From contig NZ_CP027116.1 of the NCBI RefSeq assembly GCF_003431975.1, forward strand, positions 496,001 through 560,000: 64,000 bases of DNA, written 5' to 3'. Both the position numbers and the translations under genes were made by a program. Source of the stretch: Bacillus pumilus (lineage in GTDB: Bacteria > Bacillota > Bacilli > Bacillales > Bacillaceae). Shown here in pieces: positions 51,347-59,520 of the stretch (positions are counted from its first letter, which is position 1; each line of letters starts with the position of its first letter). The notes below the pieces were generated by a model. It was not told where the DNA came from. It saw only the letters and a program-made list of their open reading frames with translations, and searched no databases.

Positions 51347-52078
51347 TTATCTTTTTGTGTAACGCACCCAGTTATAATGTGCGTAGAGCGGTGTAACACC
51401 GTTGTAAGAGCCAAGCCATTCATCGACACCTGCACCATTCCACAGGTTCATCATAATTTTCCCTGGTGTTTGAGGAATTTGAGTAGTGGCCGTATGTTTT
51501 AATTGTCCGTCCACATACCATTTAATAGAGTTAGGCTGCCAGTCAAATGCATATGTGTGATAAGAGTTTGCTGCATCAAAGCCAAGGTTGATGATCTTTT
51601 CATGATTTCCTACACCATTGGTATAGTAGTTAAACTGCACCTTTGTCGTATCTTTCCCGAGGAATTCGATATCAATTTCATCCCAAGGCGTACCATCAGT
51701 CGGTCCCGTATAAGTGAAAAACGAAGAGACGATCCCTATATTTTTGGCTGGTTTCATGTTGACTTCATACAGCCCGTATCCATAAGTTTGAGTGGAACGG
51801 TTTTCTCCGCAGTCAAACTTATTATAGGAGGGACTAGTGAGCGATAAACGCATTTCTCCAAATGACGTCATGGAGACATTGTTTGCACGCCACGTACAGT
51901 TAAACATGTTTCCATTCGAGTACCCATCGGCTTTTTGCCATAACCCCGTATTATAGTAGTTAAACGGTTCATAAAACGACCCGCCCGTTTGTGCCGAGGC
52001 ACCTGCAGCAAATGTGGACAAACTCAAGAATAATCCAGTGACAAGCAGCATCAACATTCGTTTTACACGGTAAGACAT
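51347..52078 (-). CDS. bglS: Secreted endo-beta-1,3-1,4-glucanase (lichenase) BglS
   Basis: 243 residues, glycoside hydrolase family 16. Signal peptide (about 1-29, cleaved near GASAQ), catalytic motif WDEIDIEFLG with nucleophile and acid/base Glu (about 134-143), WQPNSIKWYVDG and the end YAHYNWVRYTK. Almost identical to B. subtilis lichenase by recall. It degrades cereal beta-glucan and lichenan outside the cell. Confidence 0.97.
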   Translation of the reverse strand: MSYRVKRMLMLLVTGLFLSLSTFAAGASAQTGGSFYEPFNYYNTGLWQKADGYSNGNMFNCTWRANNVSMTSFGEMRLSLTSPSYNKFDCGENRSTQTYGYGLYEVNMKPAKNIGIVSSFFTYTGPTDGTPWDEIDIEFLGKDTTKVQFNYYTNGVGNHEKIINLGFDAANSYHTYAFDWQPNSIKWYVDGQLKHTATTQIPQTPGKIMMNLWNGAGVDEWLGSYNGVTPLYAHYNWVRYTKR

Positions 52079-52100
52079 GTAGGCATTCCCCTTTCCTTTT

Positions 52101-52114
52101 TGAAAGCGTTTTCT
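52101..52114 (-). promoter_or_regulatory. cre (CcpA) site upstream of bglS
   Basis: TGAAAGCGTTTTCT fits the cre consensus except for the last base; located 23 bp upstream of the start, consistent with glucose repression. Confidence 0.65.
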
Positions 52115-52257
52115 TTATTGATCATACATGATTCTCTCAAATTGGAAAATCGGTCTAATATATGATATTAAAGAGGATTTTTTGCTAGATTCTTCTCTTG
52201 TTTCATAGGAAGTTACGAAAGAAAATCATCTTTTTCAAGCTATTTACTAAAGAATGA

Positions 52258-52305
52258 TTGACAAAGCGGACAGTTGTCCGTAAGATAATACCGGGACAAT
52301 TGTCC
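52258..52305 (+). promoter_or_regulatory. Promoter and double operator of the TetR-MFS operon
   Basis: TTGACA (52258-52263), 17-bp spacer, TAAGAT (52281-52286). Palindrome GGACAGTTGTCC (52268-52279) fills the spacer and GGACAATTGTCC (52294-52305) lies just downstream, centres 26 bp apart. This is a likely binding pair for the TetR protein encoded next. No other gene is visible in the 300 bp between bglS and the TetR gene. Confidence 0.8.
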
Positions 52306-52378
52306 TAATGAAAACAAAAGAGTTTTGATTTACACATAGAGATACGTGCAATGTGGATGAAGGTAAAGAAGGTGGAGC

Positions 52379-52951
52379 ATGATGGAAAAGGATATTGGGA
52401 AGGAAATTGAAGAGGTCGCTTTTTCTTTGTTTCAGGAATTTGGCGTGGAAAATGTCAGCATGCATAAAATTGCGAAAACAGCTGGTGTTGGGCAGGGTAC
52501 TCTTTACCGCCGTTATGCCAATAAAAGTGATTTGTGCCTTTCTATCCTTGGAGAAAGATTTGAACAACTGATCCCTGCTTTGCATCTTTACTTGAGTAAA
52601 ATCAGTGATCAGCCGGTACGTGAGCGTTTACGCTATGTTCTTGAAGAAATTCATCTCATCGTCGGTCATCATTTAGATTGGATTCGGATGCTCACAATCT
52701 CTGGGAATTTAGAGCAGACGAGTAAAGTATATGATTGTCATTACAGTCAATCGCTTAAACAAATCATTCGTGATTTGCTGGAGGAAGCAGAAGAAAAAGG
52801 GGAAGCAAACATACAGGATATTGAATTGACGACGTTATGTATGTGCTCTCCGATGACACCTGAACTGATGTTTTATATCCATGAATCTGGTTATTCAATT
52901 GAAAAAATCGCTCAATTTGCTGCAGAAAAACAAATTTTATCTGTGTTTTAA
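52379..52951 (+). CDS. TetR family repressor
   Basis: 190 residues. N-terminal TetR helix-turn-helix (VSMHKIAKTAGVGQGTLYRR, about 28-47) and a helical ligand-binding domain. It should repress itself and the efflux gene directly downstream through the paired GGACA(A/G)TTGTCC palindromes. ATG 52379 or the adjacent ATG 52382 after AAGGTGGAG. The ligand is unknown but is likely a drug exported by the MFS pump. Confidence 0.85.
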   Translation: MMEKDIGKEIEEVAFSLFQEFGVENVSMHKIAKTAGVGQGTLYRRYANKSDLCLSILGERFEQLIPALHLYLSKISDQPVRERLRYVLEEIHLIVGHHLDWIRMLTISGNLEQTSKVYDCHYSQSLKQIIRDLLEEAEEKGEANIQDIELTTLCMCSPMTPELMFYIHESGYSIEKIAQFAAEKQILSVF

Positions 52952-53034
52952 TAGACAATGGAGTGGCTCATTTCTGACTAGCCCGACTTCCTATGATTGA
53001 TCAAAATTGAAAAAGAAAAGGAGCCGATTACTAT

Positions 53035-54474
53035 ATGAACAAACAGCAAACAGCAGCTTCTGATATTCGAACGCTGCCTATTATTATCTCATTTATCACA
53101 GCTGGTTTTATTGGTCTGTTCAGTGAAACAGCACTTAATATGGCGCTGAGAAGCTTAACGTTAGACTTTGGAATTGAAGCGACGACTGCTCAGTGGCTGA
53201 CAACAGGCTATTTATTAACACTTGGTATTCTCGTACCGATTTCAGGACTCATTCTGCAATGGTTTACAACAAGACAGCTTTTTATTACGTCGCTCGTCTT
53301 TTCAATCATTGGAACTTTTATCGCAGCGGTTGCGCCAGTCTTTAGTATTTTAATGGTGGCACGTGTTGTGCAGGCAGTCGGAACAGCACTGCTTCTTCCA
53401 TTGATGTTTAATACGATTTTGGTGATTATTCCGCCTCATAAACGAGGCAGATCTATGGGGATTATTGGTCTTGTGATCATGTTTGCACCGGCCGTTGGCC
53501 CAACAGTCTCTGGTCTTATTTTAAAATCTCTGAGCTGGCATTGGATTTTCTGGATTTCACTTCCGTTATTAATTGCTGCACTCGTATTTGGTTTTATTTT
53601 TATGCAAAATATTACGGAACCAACAAGACCGAAAATCGACATCTTATCGATTGTGCTTTCAACCATTGGTTTCGGAGGGATTGTGTATGGCTTTAGCAGT
53701 GCCGGTGAAGGCGGCGGCTGGAGCAGTATGCATGTCATCGTTGCAATTGTAGTAGGTGTCATTGGAATTCTTGTATTCACTCTCAGACAGTTGAATATGA
53801 AGGAACCAATGCTGAACTTAAGCCCGTTTAAATATCCGATGTTTGTCATTGGATTACTGCTGATCTTAGTATGTATGATGGTGATGCTGTCTGCTATGAT
53901 GATTTTGCCATTGTATCTGCAAACATCTTTGGCACTATCTACATTTACTGCAGGTTTAATGCTATTGCCAGGTGGAGTTATCAACGGATTGCTATCTCCA
54001 ATTATGGGTGGACTATTTGATAAGTTTGGACCAAAATGGCTTGTGATCCCAGGTCTTGCCATCGTAGCAGCGACGATGTTTGGCTTCACGAATTTAAGTG
54101 TAAATACGTCGATAGGATTCATTGTGACCCTTCATATTACATTAATGATCGGAATCGCGATGATCATGATGCCTGCTCAAACAAATGGCTTAAATCAGCT
54201 GCCGCCAGAGCTATATCCGCATGGTACAGCGATTATGAATACATTGCAGCAAGTGTCAGGAGCCATTGGTACAGCGGTTGGAATCTCCATCCTTTCATCA
54301 GGAGCTCGAAGCTTTATGGAAAATGTGGCTGATCCCGCAAATCCAGTAAACCAGCTGCTCGCCTTTACAAATGGCGTTCAGCATGCATTTATTTTTGCTG
54401 TGATCATGACCGTCGTTGGTTTGATCATCGCTTTCTTCATTAAACGAGTGAAGGTAGAACAGCAAGCTTCATAA
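53035..54474 (+). CDS. MFS multidrug exporter, DHA2 (EmrB/QacA) family
   Basis: 479 residues, 14 predicted membrane helices. Family motifs: the loop after helix 1 (TAQWLTTGYLLTLGILVPIS), conserved motif A variant near LQWFTTRQLF, motif in helix 5 PAVGPTVSGLIL. It exports toxic compounds using protons. Located 83 bp after the TetR gene, forming an lmrAB-like regulator/pump pair. Confidence 0.88.
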   Translation: MNKQQTAASDIRTLPIIISFITAGFIGLFSETALNMALRSLTLDFGIEATTAQWLTTGYLLTLGILVPISGLILQWFTTRQLFITSLVFSIIGTFIAAVAPVFSILMVARVVQAVGTALLLPLMFNTILVIIPPHKRGRSMGIIGLVIMFAPAVGPTVSGLILKSLSWHWIFWISLPLLIAALVFGFIFMQNITEPTRPKIDILSIVLSTIGFGGIVYGFSSAGEGGGWSSMHVIVAIVVGVIGILVFTLRQLNMKEPMLNLSPFKYPMFVIGLLLILVCMMVMLSAMMILPLYLQTSLALSTFTAGLMLLPGGVINGLLSPIMGGLFDKFGPKWLVIPGLAIVAATMFGFTNLSVNTSIGFIVTLHITLMIGIAMIMMPAQTNGLNQLPPELYPHGTAIMNTLQQVSGAIGTAVGISILSSGARSFMENVADPANPVNQLLAFTNGVQHAFIFAVIMTVVGLIIAFFIKRVKVEQQAS

Positions 54475-54482
54475 AATGGATG

Positions 54483-54519
54483 AAAAGCACTGAGGACTTA
54501 GCGCCGCAGTGCTTTTTTT
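54483..54519 (+). terminator. Terminator of the MFS exporter gene
   Basis: AAAAGCACTG / CAGTGCTTTT with a T-run. Confidence 0.85.
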
Positions 54520-54670
54520 ATTTGCCCAATGCTTGTTTCAAAGCGTGCGAAAATGGGGAGATAGATAAATAAGTGAATCAATACGAAAGTGTTGCTAATG
54601 CAATAGAAGGAAAAAAGCAAAAAGAAACGAATGAGATAAGAAGAAATAAATAAGATAGGAGACTGAGAAC

Positions 54671-55573
54671 ATGAACTTAGAAGAACAAATCAAAATCGCT
54701 GCGTCATTACGTCAACCATCTGAAGGTTCATTACCGAGTCAATCGGAACTAAAACCAGTCCATCCTCCTGAAGTGAACAAAATGGAATATGATATTCCAA
54801 CAAGTGCTGGTGAAACAAAGGTATGGGTATTTAAGCCGGTCAATACATCAGAGCAGACGCTTCCTGTTTTTGTGAATTTACATGGCGGAGGATTTATTCT
54901 AGGCAGTGCTGAAATGGATAACCACTGGTGTCCAGTCATTGCAGACAGGGCGCAATGTGTCGTCGTCAATGTAGAGTATCAGCTGGCACCCGAGCATCCT
55001 TTCCCAGCGGCTCTTCATGAATGCTACGATGTGCTGAATTGGCTCTATGAACATCCTGATGAGCTTCAAATAGATCCTAACCGATTAGCCATTGGCGGGC
55101 ATAGTGCAGGAGGAAACCTAGCAACGGCTGCTTGTCTATTAAATATCCAAAAAGGAAACCCACTCCCGATTGTCTATCAAGTGCTTGATTATCCGCCGCT
55201 TGATTTAGCCACTGATCCAGCACAAAAGCCAGCGTTCGAAGAAGCGATCCCAGTTGAAATGGCGAGACTCTTTAATGCCTTCTATCTGCAAGGCCAAGAT
55301 CCGCACAATCCGCTCGTTTCTCCGATTTTTGCAGAACGTTCATCCTTGGCGAAAATGCCGCCAGCTCTCGTCATCACAGCTGAGAGAGATTCGCTTGCTC
55401 AAGAAGCAGAGCAATATGCGGACAAGTTAAAAGAAGCAGGGATAGACGTCACATACAGACAGTTTAAAGGAGTTCCTCACGCCTTCACACATGCCGGAGA
55501 TTTAGAAATAGCTGAAGAGGCTTGGCATCTGATGAGCGATCAATTGAAGAAGGCGTTTGAACAGAGATCTTAA
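54671..55573 (+). CDS. Alpha/beta-hydrolase esterase of the hormone-sensitive lipase family
   Basis: 300 residues. HSL (family IV) signature HGGGFILGSAEMD for the oxyanion hole (about 71-83), nucleophile elbow GGHSAGGNLA (Ser about 146), and Asp/His in VITAERDSLAQEA and GVPHAFTHAG. No signal peptide, so it is intracellular. It acts on short-chain esters; the natural substrate is unknown. ATG 54671 follows ATAGGAGACTGAGAAC. Confidence 0.88.
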   Translation: MNLEEQIKIAASLRQPSEGSLPSQSELKPVHPPEVNKMEYDIPTSAGETKVWVFKPVNTSEQTLPVFVNLHGGGFILGSAEMDNHWCPVIADRAQCVVVNVEYQLAPEHPFPAALHECYDVLNWLYEHPDELQIDPNRLAIGGHSAGGNLATAACLLNIQKGNPLPIVYQVLDYPPLDLATDPAQKPAFEEAIPVEMARLFNAFYLQGQDPHNPLVSPIFAERSSLAKMPPALVITAERDSLAQEAEQYADKLKEAGIDVTYRQFKGVPHAFTHAGDLEIAEEAWHLMSDQLKKAFEQRS

Positions 55574-55592
55574 TGGTTTCTTATATAAATAG

Positions 55593-55630
55593 GAAAAGCA
55601 CAGGTACATTCCTGTGCTTTTCTTTCTTTT
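55593..55630 (+). terminator. Terminator of the esterase gene
   Basis: GAAAAGCACAGG / CCTGTGCTTTTC with 6-base loop and T-rich tail. Confidence 0.85.
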
Positions 55631-55665
55631 GATTGTTACAACTGTAATTTACTTGATGATTTCGT

Positions 55666-55965
55666 TTATTTAGTTCTAATGCTATTCATAAAAGCTTTTC
55701 TATCATGCTTAACTTGTAATGTTTTTTGTGCATTTTGATTTAGTCTATCCACTAATGCATCAAGTGATTTACCTTCAAATGATGAAAATAGGGCTAAATA
55801 TGTCTGGGCAATCGTTTTTGTCGATGCTGTTAGTTTTGTCGCTTTTGCAATATCTGATTTTAATGAGCCTACATCAGTTTTTGCTTGTGCTTTTAACTGA
55901 CTTTTTAACTCATTTTGTTGTTGGACTTTTTTTATCATTTCTAGTTCAGCGTTCATATCAGGCAC
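55666..55965 (-). CDS. Small helical partner protein of the lipase toxin module
   Basis: 99 residues, almost all helix (ELEMIKKVQQQNELKSQLKA, then SLKSDIAKATKLTASTKTI), no signal peptide or membrane segment. GTG 55965 follows AGGAGGT; this site lies in the 13 bp after the lipase gene, so translation is probably coupled. Size, helical character and position resemble the small WXG100/Lap-type partners encoded with LXG or reverse LXG proteins that form the targeting complex for type VII secretion. Assignment to that role is inference. Confidence 0.6.
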   Translation of the reverse strand: MPDMNAELEMIKKVQQQNELKSQLKAQAKTDVGSLKSDIAKATKLTASTKTIAQTYLALFSSFEGKSLDALVDRLNQNAQKTLQVKHDRKAFMNSIRTK

Positions 55966-55978
55966 TAATTATGACCTC

Positions 55979-57415
55979 CTATAATCTTAGCCATCTTGCT
56001 AATTCTTTATCTTTTTCTGTAAAATTTTCTGCCATTTTTACAATGAATTCGGTTATCTCTTCTAGATCCTGAATCATATAATGCAATGAAGCTTCAAAAC
56101 TGTACTGCTCCTCTTTAGCATAAAAAAGTGGTGTTCCTTTATCAATATATGGTGCTATTTCCAATAGGGCTTGATCGACGTCAGTTGGCCCAAGTTGTTC
56201 AAATTGATCTAGTTTGCTTTTGAATTGATTGGAAAGTTTGTATGTTGTTAAACTGTGTTCTCTTGGAAATGCTTCTACTTCTTTTTTTACGTTTTTCAAC
56301 TCTTCTAATGCTAAAGTAAGTTGTTCAGCCAATCTTTTTGCAACAATCTGATCGACTTTTATTGTTTGACCATTCATATCAGCATAAGAGGTCATAGTTT
56401 CCAAGTCACGATTGTATACATCTTTACTTCCGTCAATATTGATGATATTGCCATTTTGATCGAATTTGAAATTAGACTCGCTTATAGCATGGGTGTCATC
56501 AATTCCAAGTGCTTGCATGATAAAGTCCGCTGCTATCGGTATAAGCGAACCAGACAAAGCGGCAGTTTTTAAACGTTTATTTCTCTTTAGTCTTGCTTCA
56601 GATGGATCTTTTGTATAAATCGTTGTTCCGTTGTGTCGCTCATATTCAAGTCCCCATCCGGCACCAACCATGTCATCTGGGTTAATAATGGATTTATTCA
56701 TTGCTCTAAAATCACCATTTTTTATTTTCTGTTGAGTCTCTTTGTCATGAAGCTTTACAATAGATGGATTATTGAATCCAACTGAATAGACTCCGTTAAT
56801 CACTCCTGCATAATCAGCCTCTGCTCCACCTAGTGAATGACCAGTTGCTGATATAACTGTATTACGATCAGCATACTTTCTTTTTACTTCTTTAACGAGC
56901 TGATCAGATTGATCGAATTGAGAGGTTTTTGTGATGAGTTTGTAGTCACCGCTATTAAGCATAGCTTCTTGTCCTGGAGAACCAGTATATTTCGTAATGG
57001 TTTTAGTAAAATCTTTTGTCTCTTTTTTAACGATATAGGGTGTTTTAGTTTTAGTTTGAAGCCCTGCTACAACGTTTCCTCCATCAGCTTTTATAACATC
57101 TTGAACAAGCTGATTTTTTGGATCAGTTCCAGCGAAAGATATGACAACATTTTCAGGTGTATTTGTTTTAATCCATTTACCATTTTTCTTTTTTGCTTGA
57201 ACTAAGACTATAGCATCAAGTCCTGTATCTTGATCTTTTTCAATTTTATCTATAAACCAATAAGAATGTTCATTAACCTTTAAAGGCTTTTTTGTTTCTT
57301 TATGTAATGAAATTGTTTTATCATTATAAGCCAGACCGCTTAATCTAAAGTACTCTTCATCTGATAGATTTGAGCGCTTTTGAGTCTCTTTCAAAATATA
57401 TACAAATCCTTTCAT
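55979..57415 (-). CDS. Lipase-domain toxin-like protein with helical C-terminal (reverse LXG-like) domain
   Basis: 478 residues. The N-terminal about 250 residues are an alpha/beta-hydrolase of the lipase class 3 kind: oxyanion region NVVISFAGTDPKNQ (about 88-101), nucleophile elbow ATGHSLGGAEADY (Ser about 194), and later HNG near 262. From about 355 to the end the protein is helical and coiled-coil-like (QIVAKRLAEQLTLALEELKN, SLHYMIQDLEEITEFIVKMA), reminiscent of a WXG100/LXG targeting domain placed at the C-terminus. No signal peptide. This order matches the type VII-secreted lipase toxin TslA described in S. aureus. Start is uncertain: ATG 57415 has no clear site, while TTG 57394 lies 12 bases after AAAGGA. 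Confidence 0.65.
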   Translation of the reverse strand: MKGFVYILKETQKRSNLSDEEYFRLSGLAYNDKTISLHKETKKPLKVNEHSYWFIDKIEKDQDTGLDAIVLVQAKKKNGKWIKTNTPENVVISFAGTDPKNQLVQDVIKADGGNVVAGLQTKTKTPYIVKKETKDFTKTITKYTGSPGQEAMLNSGDYKLITKTSQFDQSDQLVKEVKRKYADRNTVISATGHSLGGAEADYAGVINGVYSVGFNNPSIVKLHDKETQQKIKNGDFRAMNKSIINPDDMVGAGWGLEYERHNGTTIYTKDPSEARLKRNKRLKTAALSGSLIPIAADFIMQALGIDDTHAISESNFKFDQNGNIINIDGSKDVYNRDLETMTSYADMNGQTIKVDQIVAKRLAEQLTLALEELKNVKKEVEAFPREHSLTTYKLSNQFKSKLDQFEQLGPTDVDQALLEIAPYIDKGTPLFYAKEEQYSFEASLHYMIQDLEEITEFIVKMAENFTEKDKELARWLRL

Positions 57416-57448
57416 TTTATGTAGAATTATATTAAAGGGTGATATTCA

Positions 57449-57775
57449 GTGAAAAAAACCATATTATTACTGTTGGTGTTTATTATAGCAGTTGGAGGAT
57501 TTATTATGAAGCTAGAATCCGATAAGAATGAGCGTGTAAAAGATAAAGAACAAACTCTAGTAATTGAAGCAAAGAAACATATGGAACGGTATATTAAAGA
57601 AGGATATCAATCTATTGAACAAATTGATTTCTCAAGTGAATATGATATTGATCCAACTGGCGGAGTAGAAGTAACAGGGTATTTAAATAATGATAGAAAT
57701 AAAAAATTTTCTGGAATATATGATCCTACAAATAAAAAAATTGGAGTAGCTGTTGTCGATGCAGAAGAAAAATAA
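57449..57775 (+). CDS. Membrane-anchored DUF1433-like protein, probable immunity to the lipase
   Basis: 108 residues. N-terminal membrane anchor KKTILLLLVFIIAVGGFIMK without a lipobox Cys, then an extracytoplasmic domain with the pattern YQSIEQIDFSSEYDIDPTGG followed by VEVTGYLNNDRNKKFSGIYD, as I recall for DUF1433 proteins. DUF1433 lipoproteins serve as immunity proteins to TslA-type lipases in staphylococci. Divergent from the lipase gene, 33 bp between starts. GTG 57449 follows AAAGGGTGATATTCA. Confidence 0.55.
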   Translation: MKKTILLLLVFIIAVGGFIMKLESDKNERVKDKEQTLVIEAKKHMERYIKEGYQSIEQIDFSSEYDIDPTGGVEVTGYLNNDRNKKFSGIYDPTNKKIGVAVVDAEEK

Positions 57776-57958
57776 GACCAAATATTGTGTTTCTTGTTTT
57801 GTCAGGTGGCTTCGTATTATGTGAATTTCCCAAAATTAATTACAATCAATCGCTAACATTATTCGAATGGTTGTGAGAATTAAGTATAAGTATGTGGAGC
57901 TGTTTACATAATAATTTAGTTTTAAATAGTCGATAAGTACCTAAAAGGGGGATATCAA

Positions 57959-58720
57959 ATGAGCTATACAGTCATCACAGGAGCGAGTTCAGGTATTGGA
58001 TATGAGGCGGCACTAGCCTTTGCGGCAAGAGGCAAAAACCTTATTTTAGCAGCGCGCCGGCTTGATAAACTCCAAGAACTGAAGAAAGAAATAATTGATC
58101 AATATCCCAATATCAAAGTAGACGTACAATCTGTCGATTTAACAGATATGGAGCAAGTGTCTTCATTTTATGAGTCTTTGGCTGAATATGAGCTGGATAC
58201 GTTTATTAATAATGCTGGGTTCGGTCATTTTGGTTCAATAGGTGAACAGGATATAAGAAAAATTGGAGATATGCTTCATTTGAATATCGAAGCTTTAACG
58301 ATCTTATCCACGTTATTTGTTCGTGATTATGAGCAAGTGGAGGGCGCTCAGCTGATCAACATCTCCTCGAGAGCGGGCTATACAGTCGTCGGCAATGCCG
58401 TCACTTATTCAGCGACGAAGTTTTACGTGAGCGCCTTTACAGAAGGACTGGCACTAGAATTGAAAGAAAGAGGAGCTAAGTTACAGGCAAAAATATTAGC
58501 ACCTTCCGCGACAGAATCAGAATTTGCAAAGCGTTCATTAGACGTTGATCAATTCGAATATGAAGGAAATATCAAGAAATATCATACATCAAAAGAAATG
58601 GCAGCCTGTCTGCTTGAGCTTTATGATAGTGAAAAAACAGTCGGTATCGTTGATGGGAAGACATTTGATTTTGAATTGAAAGATCCGATTTTTTCACATG
58701 CTGGTACAAGTATGAAATAA
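57959..58720 (+). CDS. Short-chain dehydrogenase/reductase
   Basis: 253 residues. SDR fold with NAD(P)-binding TGASSGIGYEAALAF (about 7-21), NNAGFGHFGS (about 81-90), catalytic Ser in ISSRAGYTVVG and YxxxK as YSATKFYVSAF (about 145-155). Classical SDR related to YqjQ/DltE-type oxidoreductases. It lies alone between its own terminator and the lipase module; the substrate is unknown. ATG 57959 follows AGGGGGATATCAA. Confidence 0.87.
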   Translation: MSYTVITGASSGIGYEAALAFAARGKNLILAARRLDKLQELKKEIIDQYPNIKVDVQSVDLTDMEQVSSFYESLAEYELDTFINNAGFGHFGSIGEQDIRKIGDMLHLNIEALTILSTLFVRDYEQVEGAQLINISSRAGYTVVGNAVTYSATKFYVSAFTEGLALELKERGAKLQAKILAPSATESEFAKRSLDVDQFEYEGNIKKYHTSKEMAACLLELYDSEKTVGIVDGKTFDFELKDPIFSHAGTSMK

Positions 58721-58729
58721 AGATTACAT

Positions 58730-58763
58730 ATCACTGAGGATAGACCTCCTCGGTGATTTTTTT
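58730..58763 (+). terminator. Terminator of the SDR gene
   Basis: ATCACTGAGGA / TCCTCGGTGAT hairpin, then TTTTTTT. Confidence 0.85.
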
Positions 58764-58850
58764 ATGTCATGATTGACGGTGTAGTAACCATTCGAAAGAC
58801 TTCCTTCTTAAGCGTATTTGGATTTCTGTGAATACATATTAGAGCAGCTA

Positions 58851-58876
58851 AAAACACCTTTGCATTAGGTGTTTTT
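58851..58876 (-). terminator. Terminator overlapping the 3' end of the UPF0715-like gene
   Basis: AAACACCT / AGGTGTTT around TTGCAT; it contains the stop codon region. Confidence 0.65.
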
Positions 58877-59233
58877 TTTAAGCGTTCTTTGATAAAACAA
58901 AGAATCAAAGATCCAGTAGATGAGACTGCTCATCATGACGATAGGAACAGATGCCGAGCTATCAATACCATCAATGACAAAGAGCATGACAACCATTGCA
59001 ATCAATAAATAAGCAGCTAGATAAAGAGGATGAAAGGCCTTTGGCTGCAAAGAAAACAACAACTGCAAAGGAGCCGCAAAGACGAAATAATACACAAAAA
59101 AGATAGGGATGTAAAACAGCAAAAACGCAGGCTCACCCTGAATAGGTGGGTAGAAGCATACGAACAAGCCGAGGAAAAAGGAACTGATGAATAGTGTCAT
59201 GAACATGTTGAGAAATGGTTGATGTGAGCGCAA
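58865..59233 (-). CDS. Small membrane protein, UPF0715-like
   Basis: 122 residues from TTG 59233, which lies nine bases after AAAAAGGAAG; longer starts at 59338 or 59293 are possible but lack such a site. Four hydrophobic segments (about 8-28, 35-58, 66-84, 90-110). Resembles the UPF0715 group (for example YwlA) of Bacillus membrane proteins with unknown function. The 287 bp between it and ansZ show no gene. Confidence 0.6.
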   Translation of the reverse strand: MRSHQPFLNMFMTLFISSFFLGLFVCFYPPIQGEPAFLLFYIPIFFVYYFVFAAPLQLLFSLQPKAFHPLYLAAYLLIAMVVMLFVIDGIDSSASVPIVMMSSLIYWIFDSLFYQRTLKKNT

Positions 59234-59520
59234 TCTATATACTTCCTTTTTGAAAATTTCACTATATTTTATCATCAATTGATGATGGAGCATAGGGATC
59301 TTTATTGAATGAGCAGTAGATGAAACCGCCGATATCATGAAGTGTGAAATGGCGAATATAGGTATTAAGATATAATGAAATCTTTAAAATCACGATCTTT
59401 TTCCCTTTATTTGGTTCTCCCACTTTCGCCTCATGCTGATGAATGAAGGAATAGTATAAAGTAAACCCTATAGATAAATATGGGTTTGAATCCATCACAT
59501 ATAAGAAAAGAGATGATCGA

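Noticed and set aside
53436..54122. 228-residue minus-strand frame inside the DHA2 exporter
   Set aside because: Antisense shadow; no ribosome binding site and the exporter frame is clearly the real gene.
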